The notes under the pieces are model-generated. The model was not told the DNA's origin. It saw only the letters and a program-made list of their open reading frames with translations, and did no database searches. A stretch of DNA of 64,000 nt from an uncultured Chitinophaga sp. GTDB taxonomy: Bacteria > Bacteroidota > Bacteroidia > Chitinophagales > Chitinophagaceae. A program made the translations under genes and the position numbers. Shown piece after piece: positions 15,927 through 25,874 of the stretch; positions within the stretch are counted from its first letter, which is position 1, and each line of letters opens with the position of its first letter. The stretch is from NCBI RefSeq assembly GCF_937898475.1, contig NZ_CALEJS010000032.1:1-64000 (forward strand), in the 5' to 3' direction.

Positions 15927-18900
15927 TTATTCGTTTATTACGGGAACATGCGCTTTGTGCTTACCGGAAACGTAAGTGTATACGGCCGGTATTACAAAGA
16001 GCGTGAGCACCAGTGAAAATAAAATGCCGCCTACCACTACTATACCCAGGGGTATCCTGCTGGTGGATGCTGCGCCCAGGCTGAGGGCAATGGGCAGCGC
16101 GCCCAGGGAGGTGGCCAGGCTGGTCATGAGGATAGGGCGTAAACGCTGAGAGGCTGCTTCTATCACCGCTTCGGTTTTAGACATACCGGCTTCCCGTTTC
16201 TGGTTGGTGAACTCAACGATCAGGATACCATTTTTGGTAACCAGGCCAATGAGCATGATCATACCTATTTCTGAAAAAATATTTAGTGTCTGATGAAATA
16301 TCCACAGGCTTAACAGTGCGCCCGCCAGCGCCAGCGGCACAGTGAGCATAATGGTCAGCGGATCGATAAAACTTTCAAACTGTGCTGCCAGTACCAGGTA
16401 GATCAGGATCAGTGCTAAAGTGAATGCAAATACAATGTTGGAGGAACTTTCTGCATAGTCACGTGATGCGCCTGCCAGCGATGTGTGGAAACCGGAGTCC
16501 AGTAAACGGTTGGCAATAGCCTGCATAGCCTTTATACCATCGCCAATGGTTTTGCCCGGCGCCAGCGACGCAGATATGGTAGCATCCTTGTAGCGGTTAA
16601 AGTGATAGAGGGTAGAGGGACTGATATTGGTATTGATATGCACAACGGCGGAAAGGGAGATGTTATCACCATTCTTATTGCGCACATAAATATTAGTGAT
16701 ATCTGCCGGTGTATTTCTTTCCCCTCTTTCCATCTGCGCGATCACATAATACTGGTAGCCGTTCATGATGAAGTAGGCCAGCCTGCCCCCGCTGAAGGCT
16801 GATTGCAGGGCGGTGGCCACATCGCTGGTAGAGAGGCCCAGGTCTTTGATTTTGATCCTGTCAAAGCTGACTTCTACACCGGGTTTATTGAACTTCAGGT
16901 CTACATCCACATTAGAAAAGGTTTTATCCTTCCGCGCTTCATCCAGGAATTTCGGGATCACCGCTTTCAGTTTGTTCAAGTCCTGGTTTTGCAGCACGAA
17001 TTGTACGGGCAGGCTGGTTTTGGATCCTGATCCCACCGCGATGGTTTGTTCCTGGATGGCGAAGATGCGCGCATCATTGAAGCGGCGCAGCTTTTGCTGC
17101 AGGTCGTTGGTAATTTCATTCTGGCTGCGGCTTCGTTCGCGCGGACTTATGAGACCGATACGGGGCTGGGAAGTATTCATTACCGTACCGTTGCCGCCGG
17201 GCGTTCTGGCAAATACAAAGTCGCGTTCGGGTATGGAATCATACAGGTAATTGGCAATGCGATCTGTTACCTGCTGCGTATAGTTAAAGCTGGATCCTTC
17301 GGGCAGTGTAACGGAGAAGCGGATGCTGCTGCGGTCTTCCAGCGGAGCGATCTCACTTTGGATGCTGCGGAGGATGAGCCAGATGATGATGCCGCAAACG
17401 GCAATGATCACCCAGGCCAGCCATCGTAATTTCATGAAGCCCTGCAGTATGCGCTTATAGCCGATTTCCATACCGGTAAAGAATGGCTCTGTTTTGTCGT
17501 ACAGCCATCCATGCCCGGGTTTCTTCCGGTTCAGGTATACATTCAATACCGGCGTAATGGTGAGGGACACAAAGGCGGAGATGATCACGGCGGTGGCCAG
17601 TACCACTCCAAACTCGCGGAACAGGCGGCCCACAAAGCCCTGCAGAAAGAGCACCGGCATAAATACCACTGCCAGCGTGATGGATGTGGAAATAACGGCA
17701 AAGAAGATCTCCTTACTGCCTTCGAGCGCGGCCTTGTGAATGGGCATTCCCTGTTCCAGTTTGCGGAATATATTTTCCGTGACCACGATGCCGTCGTCCA
17801 CTACCAGTCCTGTGGCCAGTACAATGCCCAGCAGGGTAAGGATGTTGATAGAGAAGCCTGCCACGTATACTACAAAGAAGGTAGCGATGAGCGAGATCGG
17901 AATATCTATCAGCGGCCGGATGGCGATGAGCCAGTTGCGGAAAAAGAAGAAGATCACCAGCACCACCAGTGCAAAGGCAATGAGCAGGGTTTCCTTTACT
18001 TCTGCCAGCGACTGGCGGATGATACGGGTGTTGTCTATCAGCACATGAAATTCCACGTCAGTTTTATTTCCCTTTCTGATCTGCTCCAGCCGTTTGTTGA
18101 ATTCATCTGCGATCAGGATATTGTTGGCGCCGGGTTGGGGAATGATGGCCAGGCCAATGGCGTTTACGCCATTGTATTTCCAGCTTTGTTCTTCTATCTG
18201 CGGGCCCAGTTCCACCCGCGCCACATTGCTCAGGCGAATAATGCCGCTGCTGTCTTCGCGCAGGATAAGATCACGGAAATCCTTTTCAGTAGTAAGGCGG
18301 CCCAGGGTATTGATGGTAAGTTCAGTATTGTTGCCGTATACCTTACCGGCGGGCAGCTGTACGTTCTCGTTATTAAGCGCGGTACTGATATCGTTAAAGG
18401 CAATATTGTAGGCGTTCATTTTGGCCTGATCCAGCCAGATGCGCATAGCGTAGCTCTTATCGCCAAACACATTAACGGAGCTTACCTGGTCGATGGTCTG
18501 CAGTTGCTGCTGCAGCACGTTATCTGTATAATCGCTCAGCTCCATGAGGCTTTTGGTATGGCTTTGTACGGCAAGGATCAGGATAGGATCGCTGTTGGCG
18601 TCTGCCTTGGTCACTACGGGAGGGGCATCTATATCCAGGGGTAGAGAGCGGGTGGCCTGGCTTACTTTGTCCCGCACATCGCTGGCGGCGGCTTCCAGGT
18701 CCACACCCAGGTTAAACTCTACGGTAATGGAGCTATTGCCCAGGGAACTGGTGGATGATATGGTGCGGATGCCGGGAATGCCATTGATCTGTTTTTCCAG
18801 CGGTTCAGAGATCTGGCTTTCTATCACGTCCGGGTTAGCGCCGGTGTAGTTTGTGCTTACGGTGATCACCGGTGGGTCTATGGCAGGATAATCCCTTAAA

Positions 18901-18998
18901 GCGAGAAAGCTGTATCCAATTACCCCGAACAAAATGATCAACAGGTTCATCACTGTAGCCAGCACGGGGCGCTTCAGTGACAGTTCAGAAATATTCAT
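15927..18998 (-). CDS. RND efflux transporter, inner-membrane pump (HAE1/AcrB type)
   Basis: The 1023-residue pump has the AcrB layout: one N-terminal helix, a large periplasmic loop, six helices, a second loop and six more helices. Visible motifs are FGVIGYSFLALRDYPAIDPP at the start and GLVVDDGIVVTENIFRKLEQG, which holds the paired aspartates of helix 4 that relay protons. NGILIVEFTNQKREAGMSKTEA lies near the C-terminus. It exports drugs, dyes or lipids using the proton gradient. It lies between the adaptor (36-nt gap) and TolC (2-nt gap) genes. No regulator gene is adjacent. Confidence 0.95.
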   Translation of the reverse strand: MNISELSLKRPVLATVMNLLIILFGVIGYSFLALRDYPAIDPPVITVSTNYTGANPDVIESQISEPLEKQINGIPGIRTISSTSSLGNSSITVEFNLGVDLEAAASDVRDKVSQATRSLPLDIDAPPVVTKADANSDPILILAVQSHTKSLMELSDYTDNVLQQQLQTIDQVSSVNVFGDKSYAMRIWLDQAKMNAYNIAFNDISTALNNENVQLPAGKVYGNNTELTINTLGRLTTEKDFRDLILREDSSGIIRLSNVARVELGPQIEEQSWKYNGVNAIGLAIIPQPGANNILIADEFNKRLEQIRKGNKTDVEFHVLIDNTRIIRQSLAEVKETLLIAFALVVLVIFFFFRNWLIAIRPLIDIPISLIATFFVVYVAGFSINILTLLGIVLATGLVVDDGIVVTENIFRKLEQGMPIHKAALEGSKEIFFAVISTSITLAVVFMPVLFLQGFVGRLFREFGVVLATAVIISAFVSLTITPVLNVYLNRKKPGHGWLYDKTEPFFTGMEIGYKRILQGFMKLRWLAWVIIAVCGIIIWLILRSIQSEIAPLEDRSSIRFSVTLPEGSSFNYTQQVTDRIANYLYDSIPERDFVFARTPGGNGTVMNTSQPRIGLISPRERSRSQNEITNDLQQKLRRFNDARIFAIQEQTIAVGSGSKTSLPVQFVLQNQDLNKLKAVIPKFLDEARKDKTFSNVDVDLKFNKPGVEVSFDRIKIKDLGLSTSDVATALQSAFSGGRLAYFIMNGYQYYVIAQMERGERNTPADITNIYVRNKNGDNISLSAVVHINTNISPSTLYHFNRYKDATISASLAPGKTIGDGIKAMQAIANRLLDSGFHTSLAGASRDYAESSSNIVFAFTLALILIYLVLAAQFESFIDPLTIMLTVPLALAGALLSLWIFHQTLNIFSEIGMIMLIGLVTKNGILIVEFTNQKREAGMSKTEAVIEAASQRLRPILMTSLATSLGALPIALSLGAASTSRIPLGIVVVGGILFSLVLTLFVIPAVYTYVSGKHKAHVPVINE

Positions 18999-19034
18999 GG
19001 TTACTGTCTTAAGTCTGGTTTCCGTCTAACGATG

Positions 19035-20099
19035 TTATTGCTGTTCTGCTGCCAGCTGGGTCAGCGTTTTTACGCTGCGTACTTTCAGTTTAGCACCCGG
19101 CCTGGCAAATAGCACGCCGGTGACCACTACCGTGTCACCGGGGTTTACACCTTCTGTTATTTCAATATTATTTGCTTCTCTTACGGCGGTGCGTACATCT
19201 GTAAAAGTGGCTTTGCCGTTCTTTACAAGAATGACCTGGTTGTTCTTATCGTTGGGGATGATGGCGTTGGTAGGCACCAGGATAGACTTTGCATCGGCTC
19301 CCGCGTTGATGTACACTTTTGCAAATGCGCCCGGGCGACCTTTGCCGTCCTCCAGCACGGCCCTCACTTTCAGGTTGCGGCTGGTGGGAGTGATCTGCGG
19401 CTCTGCAGCAATGATCTGTGCTTTGCGGTGAATGTTACCGGCTGCATCTAACATTACATCTGCTATTGCACCTTTCTTCACTACATTGCTGTATTGCTCC
19501 GGCAGGGTGAAATCCACCCTGATCTTATCCAGCTGCTGAATGGTGGCGATCACAGTAGCGGGACTTACATAGGCACCGATGCTTACCTGGCGCAAGCCAA
19601 TGATACCATTGAAGGGTGCGCGGATAATGGTTTTATCTATCTGTGCCTGGGTATAATCTATATCTGCTTTTGTGCTGTTCACATTATTGAGGGCCAGGTC
19701 ATAATCTGCCTGGTTGATGCCGTTAATGGCCAGCAGTTTGCGGTCGCGTTCTTCGGTTTTCTGATAAAGGTCCAGCTGTACTTTGGACTTTTCTAATTGC
19801 GCCTGGAGGTCTGCATCATTAATACGGGCAATGAGTGTACCTTTTGCGATCTGTGTGCCTTCGGGCACATTGAGATAGGTAATTCGGCCGCTTATTTCGG
19901 GATGCAGTTCTGCATATTCATTGGCCACAATGGTGCCGCTGGCCTCTATGGTATTGTTCACAGGGGTGGTGCTGGTCACAATGACGTCCACTATAGCAGG
20001 CGGATTGGGTGGAGGGGTAGCGTGCGGCGTTTCTGCTTTTCCCTTACAACCGGCAACCAGCACGTATGCTCCTAATATTCCGGTAATCAGTTTTGCCAT
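19035..20099 (-). CDS. RND efflux periplasmic adaptor subunit (HlyD/AcrA type)
   Basis: The 354-residue lipoprotein has a signal ending in the lipobox VLVAGC (cysteine at about residue 18) and a proline-rich linker. The barrel-sandwich hybrid domain is split by a coiled-coil hairpin (LQAQLEKSKVQLDLYQKTEERD), and beta-barrel and membrane-proximal domains follow. It joins the pump to TolC. It is the first gene of the efflux operon. A TAGTTTTG promoter-like box ends only 4 nt before its start codon and a direct repeat lies about 95 bp upstream. Confidence 0.92.
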   Translation of the reverse strand: MAKLITGILGAYVLVAGCKGKAETPHATPPPNPPAIVDVIVTSTTPVNNTIEASGTIVANEYAELHPEISGRITYLNVPEGTQIAKGTLIARINDADLQAQLEKSKVQLDLYQKTEERDRKLLAINGINQADYDLALNNVNSTKADIDYTQAQIDKTIIRAPFNGIIGLRQVSIGAYVSPATVIATIQQLDKIRVDFTLPEQYSNVVKKGAIADVMLDAAGNIHRKAQIIAAEPQITPTSRNLKVRAVLEDGKGRPGAFAKVYINAGADAKSILVPTNAIIPNDKNNQVILVKNGKATFTDVRTAVREANNIEITEGVNPGDTVVVTGVLFARPGAKLKVRSVKTLTQLAAEQQ

Positions 20100-20103
20100 T
20101 CAA

Positions 20104-20111
20104 CAAAACTA
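20104..20111 (-). promoter_or_regulatory. Putative -7 box (TAGTTTTG) of the RND efflux operon
   Basis: The minus strand reads TAGTTTTG, matching the Bacteroidota -7 consensus TAnnTTTG. It is 4 nt upstream of the adaptor ATG at 20099, so the leader would be extremely short. I see no good TTG at the -33 position. Confidence 0.4.
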
Positions 20112-20194
20112 GAGATAAGGGGAGGGAGGGTGAAGGGCTGTCGGTAAATGGGCGCTTAGTATCGGTGGGCAGGGAGGATGGAGCGTTGAAACGT

Positions 20195-20214
20195 GTTAAC
20201 AGTAGTTAACAGTA
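20195..20214. repeat. Perfect tandem repeat of GTTAACAGTA upstream of the efflux operon
   Basis: GTTAACAGTA occurs twice in a row, each copy containing the palindrome GTTAAC. It lies 96-115 bp upstream of the adaptor start in the gap between two minus-strand genes. A repressor or activator site is possible. Confidence 0.6.
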
Positions 20215-20230
20215 GTGGCTGAACCTTACG

Positions 20231-20262
20231 GCCAGGCCGCTCAACCTTAACAGCGGCCTGGC
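20231..20262. other. GC-rich hairpin downstream of the AHSA1 gene
   Basis: A perfect 11-bp stem (GCCAGGCCGCT / AGCGGCCTGGC) with a 10-nt loop lies 31 nt beyond the stop of the minus-strand AHSA1 gene. There is no U-tract, so it may be a weak terminator that protects the efflux promoter from read-through. Confidence 0.5.
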
Positions 20263-20292
20263 AATATAAGTCAGCATATTTTCAGAGGATGA

Positions 20293-20718
20293 TCAATTCG
20301 TTTCCGTATACTTTCTGAAATTGTCCAGTATTGCCTGCCAGCCGCTCCGCTGCATTTCTTCAGAGTGAGTGTTTTCCATATCAAAAGTTTCCACTACTTC
20401 CGTCTGGTCTCCTTTAGCGGTGAAAACAATGGATACTTTCCTGCCATCGCCCATAGTGTATGTTATCAGCTTGTGTTCTTCCACATTGTCATAAACACCA
20501 CTGAAATCAAAACTGAAGCTGCCATCTTTAGCCGCCATGGTGGTGCTGAATTTACCGCCGTTGCGCAGGTCGTTCTCTGCATGGGGAGCATGCCAGTCGT
20601 CAGAGGCCTGGCACCACTGCATAATGTGGGCGGGTTCTGACCAGTATTTCCACACCTTTTCTACCGGTGCATTAACAGTGCTTTGAACGGTGATTGATTT
20701 GTTGGCTGTTGTTTCCAT
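20293..20718 (-). CDS. SRPBCC family protein, AHSA1-like
   Basis: The 141-residue cytoplasmic protein is a single AHSA1/SRPBCC domain. The family opening ITVQSTVNAPVEKVWKYWSEPAHIMQW and the ending MQRSGWQAILDNFRKY are typical. Members bind small hydrophobic ligands and their roles are mostly unknown; some act with ArsR regulators, but none is nearby. It has its own upstream gap of about 180 nt. Confidence 0.87.
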   Translation of the reverse strand: METTANKSITVQSTVNAPVEKVWKYWSEPAHIMQWCQASDDWHAPHAENDLRNGGKFSTTMAAKDGSFSFDFSGVYDNVEEHKLITYTMGDGRKVSIVFTAKGDQTEVVETFDMENTHSEEMQRSGWQAILDNFRKYTETN

Positions 20719-20853
20719 GATGCTGCTATTTTTTTAGTTGTAGAATTATTTTGTTTTGATGATACAAACATAGGCAGGAAATAAGGAAGTGAAAATGGTG
20801 GTATGGGACTTATTAGGGGTATTATGCGACATGTTGCACTTCCGGTATATAGA

Positions 20854-20885
20854 GAAGGCCGTTCACCAGCTGGCGAACGGCCTTC
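20854..20885 (-). terminator. Hairpin ending the SusC-SusD transcript
   Basis: A perfect 11-bp stem (GAAGGCCGTTC / GAACGGCCTTC, 20854-20864 with 20875-20885) lies 19 nt after the SusD stop. The U-tract is poor, but position and stem strength support a terminator. Confidence 0.65.
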
Positions 20886-20904
20886 TTCTAAATAGCTGTT
20901 TACA

Positions 20905-22611
20905 CTAGTACCCGGGGTTCTGCGTAAGTGTGGGTTGTCCGTTTTTCGAACTGTTCACAATTTCCTGCAGGGGAATAGGATAATAGATGTTGTTATCTCC
21001 GAATACAGCTTCATTATAGTAAGTGCGTTTCAGTTTTTCCTTTTCAACGTAGGCATTTAATACATCTTTGGCAATGCCCCAGCGTACCAGGTCAAAGAAA
21101 CGGTGACCTTCCATGGCAAATTCCAGGCGATCTTCAAAGCGGATGGCTTTGAGGGCGGCAGCCTTGTCTGCCCATGGGGTAGTATACAGGCTAATGCTGT
21201 AGTTGGCGGCATTGGTGCCATCGGGCATTTTTACAAAGCCATCGGGGTTGGCGGCGCGCTGGCGGATCATGTTCACCAGTTCACGGGCACGTTCCAGGGA
21301 GCCAACCTCGGCTTCGCATTCTGCCAGCCACAGGAGCACATGGGAATAACGAATGATGCGGTAGTTATTCGCGTTCTGCCGCGGGTTGTTGGTAGAAGTG
21401 GCATTACCGATGTCTGACTTATAGAACATGTGCTTTTTGGGGGAATAGGGCCCTGCATAGGCCTGGTCGCGGATCCAGGCTTTTCCCGGGTGCAGGCCGT
21501 GATCGAGGTAGGGAATACCACGGCGGCCCACGGTCCAGTCAAGCCGGGGATCCAGGGTGCCTGCATAAGGCGTAAAGGGCGCATTGGATTCAAGGCCCTG
21601 GTCGTTCGTTACATCTGCATCGTTAAAATTGTCCAGCATGGGAAGGCCGTTGTTTGTTTTAAAGGCATTCACCAGGTTTTGTGAGGGCTGGAAGAATCCG
21701 CAGCAGTTGGTAGGACCGCCGTAGGGGTAGTTAAGTGTAACGCCTTCGTTACCGTTCTGCCCACCGGGGGCGCCATCGTTTACGGAGTGCTGTACCTCGA
21801 AGATGGATTCCGGGTTGTTGTTGGTGGCCGCACGGAAATTGTCTGCATAGCGGTCTACCAGCCGGTAACCGCCCTGGGTTACGATCAGGTCAAGCAGGGT
21901 TTTAGCCTCTGTAAATTTGTGCTGAAACATATATGCTTTGGCCAGGAGTGCGGCTGCAGCCCATTTGGTGGCGCGGCCGGGCTGAGACTGGCGATGGGGC
22001 AGGTTCTGATAGGCCATCTGCAGGTCTTCCACGATCTTGGGCCAGATGTCTTCTGTATTGGTAACCTTGGTGCTTTCCGGGTCTTCCGGGTTGTAAATGG
22101 TCTCATCTATATACGGCACCTTGTTCCACATTTTCTTGGCCTCGAAGTGATAGTGTGCGCGTAGAAAGCGGCACTCTGCCGTGATGCGCACACGGTCTTC
22201 GTCGCCGATGGCTTCTGTTTGGGCCAGTGTTTGCAATACATCGTTTGTACGGGCGATACCATCGTAAACAGCGCGCCATTTACCGCGGAAATAATCGTTA
22301 TCCGGCAGGATCTTGTACACTTCAATGAAGCTGATGGCGGGCTGGTCGCCGGCAGTGGTTCCTTTATAGGCATCGTCTGAAGCTACGCTGCCGTACACCC
22401 AGTTGTCGGCAGAGCTGTGGTAAACAGTATTACCCGCGCCTACACCGTCTAAAAGGGAGTAGGCAGAAATAAGCAGTGCATTTACACCATTGGGCGTGGT
22501 CAGCTGCTCAGGCAGCAGCACGCCTTTGGGCTTGAGATCCAGGAAGCTGTTACTGCAGGCCGTTGACAGGGCCAGCAGCATCGCGGTATATATTAATTTG
22601 CGTGTATTCAT
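20905..22611 (-). CDS. SusD/RagB family outer-membrane nutrient-binding lipoprotein
   Basis: The 568-residue lipoprotein has the lipobox LSTAC (cysteine at about residue 19) followed by the SusD opening SFLDLKPKG. The TPR-rich SusD fold and the C-terminal RagB block are present, with RYSHVLLWLAECEAEVG, IRFEDRLEFAMEGHRFFDLVRWG and a final YPIPLQEI near the end. It binds the ligand at the cell surface and forms a lid over the SusC transporter encoded just upstream with a 17-nt gap. No glycosidase, peptidase or sulfatase gene lies beside the pair, so the nutrient cannot be deduced. Confidence 0.95.
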   Translation of the reverse strand: MNTRKLIYTAMLLALSTACSNSFLDLKPKGVLLPEQLTTPNGVNALLISAYSLLDGVGAGNTVYHSSADNWVYGSVASDDAYKGTTAGDQPAISFIEVYKILPDNDYFRGKWRAVYDGIARTNDVLQTLAQTEAIGDEDRVRITAECRFLRAHYHFEAKKMWNKVPYIDETIYNPEDPESTKVTNTEDIWPKIVEDLQMAYQNLPHRQSQPGRATKWAAAALLAKAYMFQHKFTEAKTLLDLIVTQGGYRLVDRYADNFRAATNNNPESIFEVQHSVNDGAPGGQNGNEGVTLNYPYGGPTNCCGFFQPSQNLVNAFKTNNGLPMLDNFNDADVTNDQGLESNAPFTPYAGTLDPRLDWTVGRRGIPYLDHGLHPGKAWIRDQAYAGPYSPKKHMFYKSDIGNATSTNNPRQNANNYRIIRYSHVLLWLAECEAEVGSLERARELVNMIRQRAANPDGFVKMPDGTNAANYSISLYTTPWADKAAALKAIRFEDRLEFAMEGHRFFDLVRWGIAKDVLNAYVEKEKLKRTYYNEAVFGDNNIYYPIPLQEIVNSSKNGQPTLTQNPGY

Positions 22612-22628
22612 AACAGATAGTTTGGTGT

Positions 22629-25600
22629 TTAGAAAGTAAGGTTAGCTCCAACCAGGTACACTTTGGACATCGGGTATGCGCCTTCGTCCACGCCCATATG
22701 ACGGTCGTTATTAGGATCGTAATTACGCAGGTTGATCTCCGGATCAAGACCGGTATAACCGGTGAAAGTGAGCAGGTTCTGGCCTTGTACATATACTTTC
22801 AATGAGCTGATGCCCAGCCTTTTCAGCAGGCTTTCAGGCAGGTTGTAGGAAAGCATAACGTTCTTAACGCGCAGATAGGAACCATTCTCCAGGTAGTAGG
22901 TAGAAGGGTTGCTGCTGATCACGTCATTAGAGCGGAGCTGTGGCAGTTTAGCGTCTGTTTTGCCAGGACGCCAGGAATCTTCCAGCATACGGCGGCTGCG
23001 GTTGCCTGCAAACGTGGGGAAGTCTGTCCAGTACCTTACATAGTTAAACAGCTGATTACCCTGAACGCCTTGTGCAAAGAGGGTAAGGCCAAACTGTTTG
23101 TACTTAACTTCCGCGTTGAAGCCGTAAGTGAAATCCGGGTGAGGGCTGCCGATGATGGTACGGTCATTGGCATCGATCTTATTATCGCCATTCACATCGC
23201 GGAAGCGGAATTGCCCCGCCTTGTTATTGGCGCCCAGGGTGTTGCTGAACTGCAGCGGTGCTTTGGCGGCTTCATCATCTGTCTGGAAGATACCATCGAT
23301 CACATACCCGAAGAAAGAGGAAATGGGATGGCCTGCCTGTGTAACCGTCATCGCCGGCAGGCGGGTGGTAAATCCAAAGAAGCGGGTGTTGGGATTACCG
23401 TCGGTTTTCTGCACTTCGTTCTTATAGGCGCTGACATTTACGCTCAGATCGTAGGTAAAGTCGCCTTTCATGGCATCGCCATAGTAGTTCAGTCCCAGTT
23501 CTATCCCTTTATTCACCATGGTGGCAATATTCCGGAAGGGGTTGGTGGCCTGGCCCTGTGTATACTGTATCTCTACCGGGAAAAGCATGTCGCTGGTTTT
23601 GCGCTGGTAAAGATCTACGGAAAAGCCAAGTTTACCCCTCAGCATGGTAGCGTCCAGACCGATATTGGTACTGGTGGTGGTTTCCCATTTAGCGTTGGGG
23701 TTGCCGAACTGGCTCAGTTCATATCCCTGCAGGGAGGAAGTTTTTGAGCCGTTCAGGTCGTAAAACGAGTTGGTTGGGTTGGTAGAGAAGGTAGTATAAG
23801 GGGTGTAGTTCCCGATTTCCTGATTACCGGTTTTACCCCAGCCTACACGCAGTTTAAGATCGTTCACCGCGGTAACTGATTTCATAAACGCCTCTTCAGA
23901 GATACGCCATCCGGCGCTGGCTGCGGGAAACAGGGCCACGTTGTTGCTTTTGGCAAAACGGGAAGAGCGGTCGCGGCGCAGCGTAAAGTCTACCAGGTAT
24001 TTATCATTATATCCATAGTTGATCTTACCGAATTCAGAGGCCAGTCTCCAGTTATTGTACACGCCGCTGTTGGTGGCGGTACTACCGTTGCCCGCATCCA
24101 GGTAGCGGTTGTCCAGGTCATCCAGGAAGAAGCGCTGGCGGCCTGCCGTGAGCGGGTCAAACATGCTGGAGATAGCTTCTGTACCACCAAGGATGTTGAA
24201 GTGGTGCATGGTGCCCAGGTCAAAGCGGTAAGTAAGTGTGTTGTACCAGGTCCAGGTATTGCCGTAGTTGGTATTGATGGTGAGGCTGTTTACACTGGCA
24301 GATTCGCTGGATTCTATGTCGCGGATCACATAGTTCTTGTAGTTCAGCCAGTTAAAGTCCACACCAAAACTGGTACGTACGGTCAGGTTCTTGAGAATGT
24401 CTACCTCCGCCCAGGCATTACCGAAGAGACGGAGCTCTTTTGACAGGTTGTCTTTATTGCGATACAGGGCGGCCACAGGATTTTTGGCATTGTCAAGATC
24501 ACCGCCTTTGGTACCCGCAAAATTACCCATGATGTCGCGAACTGGTATAATGGGCTGCATGCGGTAAGCAAAGGAGATGGGGTTGCCTTCGTTCTGGTTG
24601 CCGGCCGGCTGGCCTACGCGCTCGCCATAGGCTACCTGGAAGTTCTCGCCCGCACGGATGGATTTGGAAACATTGAACTCCGTATTGGCGCGTACAGAGT
24701 AGCGTTTGTAGCCGGTGTAGATCAGGATACCGTCCTGGTTGAAATAGTTGAGCGACATAGCGTAGCGGCCAGTCTCGCTGCCGCCGGACACTTTCAGCTG
24801 GTGGTTCTGGATAGGGGCCGGATCAAAGATCTCGTCCATCCAGTTGGTGCCTGTTTTGTTGGCGCGCGTAATGAGCCATTTGCTTTTCCTGAAGTCAGGG
24901 CTTTCGATATCCGTTGTATAGTTTGCGGGGTTCACACGGGGATCGCCTTCCATGGCCCCTTCGGGGAAGATGTAGTCCGGTATGCGGGGAGTGGCTCCGT
25001 TACCAAACTGGGCGTGGGTAGGGTTGCCGTTGGCCCCTACGTTACCGGCATTTTTGCGGGATTCCCAGAGCAGGTTGGCATATTCTTCGGTATTGAGCAG
25101 GTCAAGGAATTTACCGGGGCGCTGGGTGCCGTAGTAAAAGTCGTAGCTCACCTTGGGTTTTCCCAGTTTACCTTTAACGGTGGTGATGATCACTACTCCG
25201 TTGCCTGCCCGGGAACCGTAAATGGAGGCGGCAGAGGCATCTTTCAGAATCTGGGTGGATTCTATATCGCCCAGGTTGAGGGTATTGAGGTTGCCTTTGG
25301 TGGGCACACCGTCAATAATGTAAAGCGGAGAGTTGTCGTTAATGGTACCAAATCCGCGGATACGTACCATTACATTACCACCGGGGCTGTTGTCTGTGCC
25401 GATGGTAACGCCGGCAACACGGCCCTGGAGTGCCTGACCGATGTTGGAGGCCGGGGTGGACAGCAGTTTCTTGACATCCACCGTCGCTACTGCGCCGGTG
25501 ATGTCTTTTTTAGACTGGCTGCCATAGCCGGTTACCACCACTTCATTAAGGTTGCCGATATTCTCGGATATGGCAACGTTCATGGTAGCGCTTTCACCTA

Positions 25601-25874
25601 CCGATACTTCTTTGGGACTATAACCCACAAAAGAAAATACAAGGGTTTCGCCTTGTCTGGCGTCGATGGCAAAAGTGCCGGTGGGAGTAGTGGCGGTACC
25701 ACGGTTGGTGCCTTTTACCACCACGGTAACGCCGGGCAACGGGGTTTGTGATTTCTCATCGGTAACCGTACCGGTGATCTTTTTCTGCTGGGCAGAAGCA
25801 GGTGTTACGCCCAGCAATAGGAGCAGCCATAGGGCAGCACGTAGCGGCAGACGTAAATTGACGTGAACATTCAT
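22629..25874 (-). CDS. SusC/RagA family TonB-dependent outer-membrane transporter
   Basis: The 1081-residue protein has a signal peptide (to about residue 28, ASAQ), a carboxypeptidase-regulatory-like beta-sandwich (residues 30-110) and the TonB box region NEVVVTGYG near 113-121. The plug with LKDASAASIYGSRAGNGVVIITTVKG and a 22-strand barrel ending in an aromatic strand (VYLVGANLTF) follow. It imports a ligand captured by the SusD partner. There is no N-terminal STN signalling domain and no sigma/anti-sigma pair beside it, so control must come from elsewhere. A 404-nt leader lies upstream. Confidence 0.96.
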   Translation of the reverse strand: MNVHVNLRLPLRAALWLLLLLGVTPASAQQKKITGTVTDEKSQTPLPGVTVVVKGTNRGTATTPTGTFAIDARQGETLVFSFVGYSPKEVSVGESATMNVAISENIGNLNEVVVTGYGSQSKKDITGAVATVDVKKLLSTPASNIGQALQGRVAGVTIGTDNSPGGNVMVRIRGFGTINDNSPLYIIDGVPTKGNLNTLNLGDIESTQILKDASAASIYGSRAGNGVVIITTVKGKLGKPKVSYDFYYGTQRPGKFLDLLNTEEYANLLWESRKNAGNVGANGNPTHAQFGNGATPRIPDYIFPEGAMEGDPRVNPANYTTDIESPDFRKSKWLITRANKTGTNWMDEIFDPAPIQNHQLKVSGGSETGRYAMSLNYFNQDGILIYTGYKRYSVRANTEFNVSKSIRAGENFQVAYGERVGQPAGNQNEGNPISFAYRMQPIIPVRDIMGNFAGTKGGDLDNAKNPVAALYRNKDNLSKELRLFGNAWAEVDILKNLTVRTSFGVDFNWLNYKNYVIRDIESSESASVNSLTINTNYGNTWTWYNTLTYRFDLGTMHHFNILGGTEAISSMFDPLTAGRQRFFLDDLDNRYLDAGNGSTATNSGVYNNWRLASEFGKINYGYNDKYLVDFTLRRDRSSRFAKSNNVALFPAASAGWRISEEAFMKSVTAVNDLKLRVGWGKTGNQEIGNYTPYTTFSTNPTNSFYDLNGSKTSSLQGYELSQFGNPNAKWETTTSTNIGLDATMLRGKLGFSVDLYQRKTSDMLFPVEIQYTQGQATNPFRNIATMVNKGIELGLNYYGDAMKGDFTYDLSVNVSAYKNEVQKTDGNPNTRFFGFTTRLPAMTVTQAGHPISSFFGYVIDGIFQTDDEAAKAPLQFSNTLGANNKAGQFRFRDVNGDNKIDANDRTIIGSPHPDFTYGFNAEVKYKQFGLTLFAQGVQGNQLFNYVRYWTDFPTFAGNRSRRMLEDSWRPGKTDAKLPQLRSNDVISSNPSTYYLENGSYLRVKNVMLSYNLPESLLKRLGISSLKVYVQGQNLLTFTGYTGLDPEINLRNYDPNNDRHMGVDEGAYPMSKVYLVGANLTF

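Noticed and set aside
17511..18644. 377-codon frame antisense to the RND pump
   Set aside because: Low-complexity His/Gln/Asp-rich translation typical of an antisense shadow.
20231..20262. GC-rich hairpin as a riboswitch
   Set aside because: It is a single simple stem outside any leader, downstream of a stop codon, with no conserved aptamer features.
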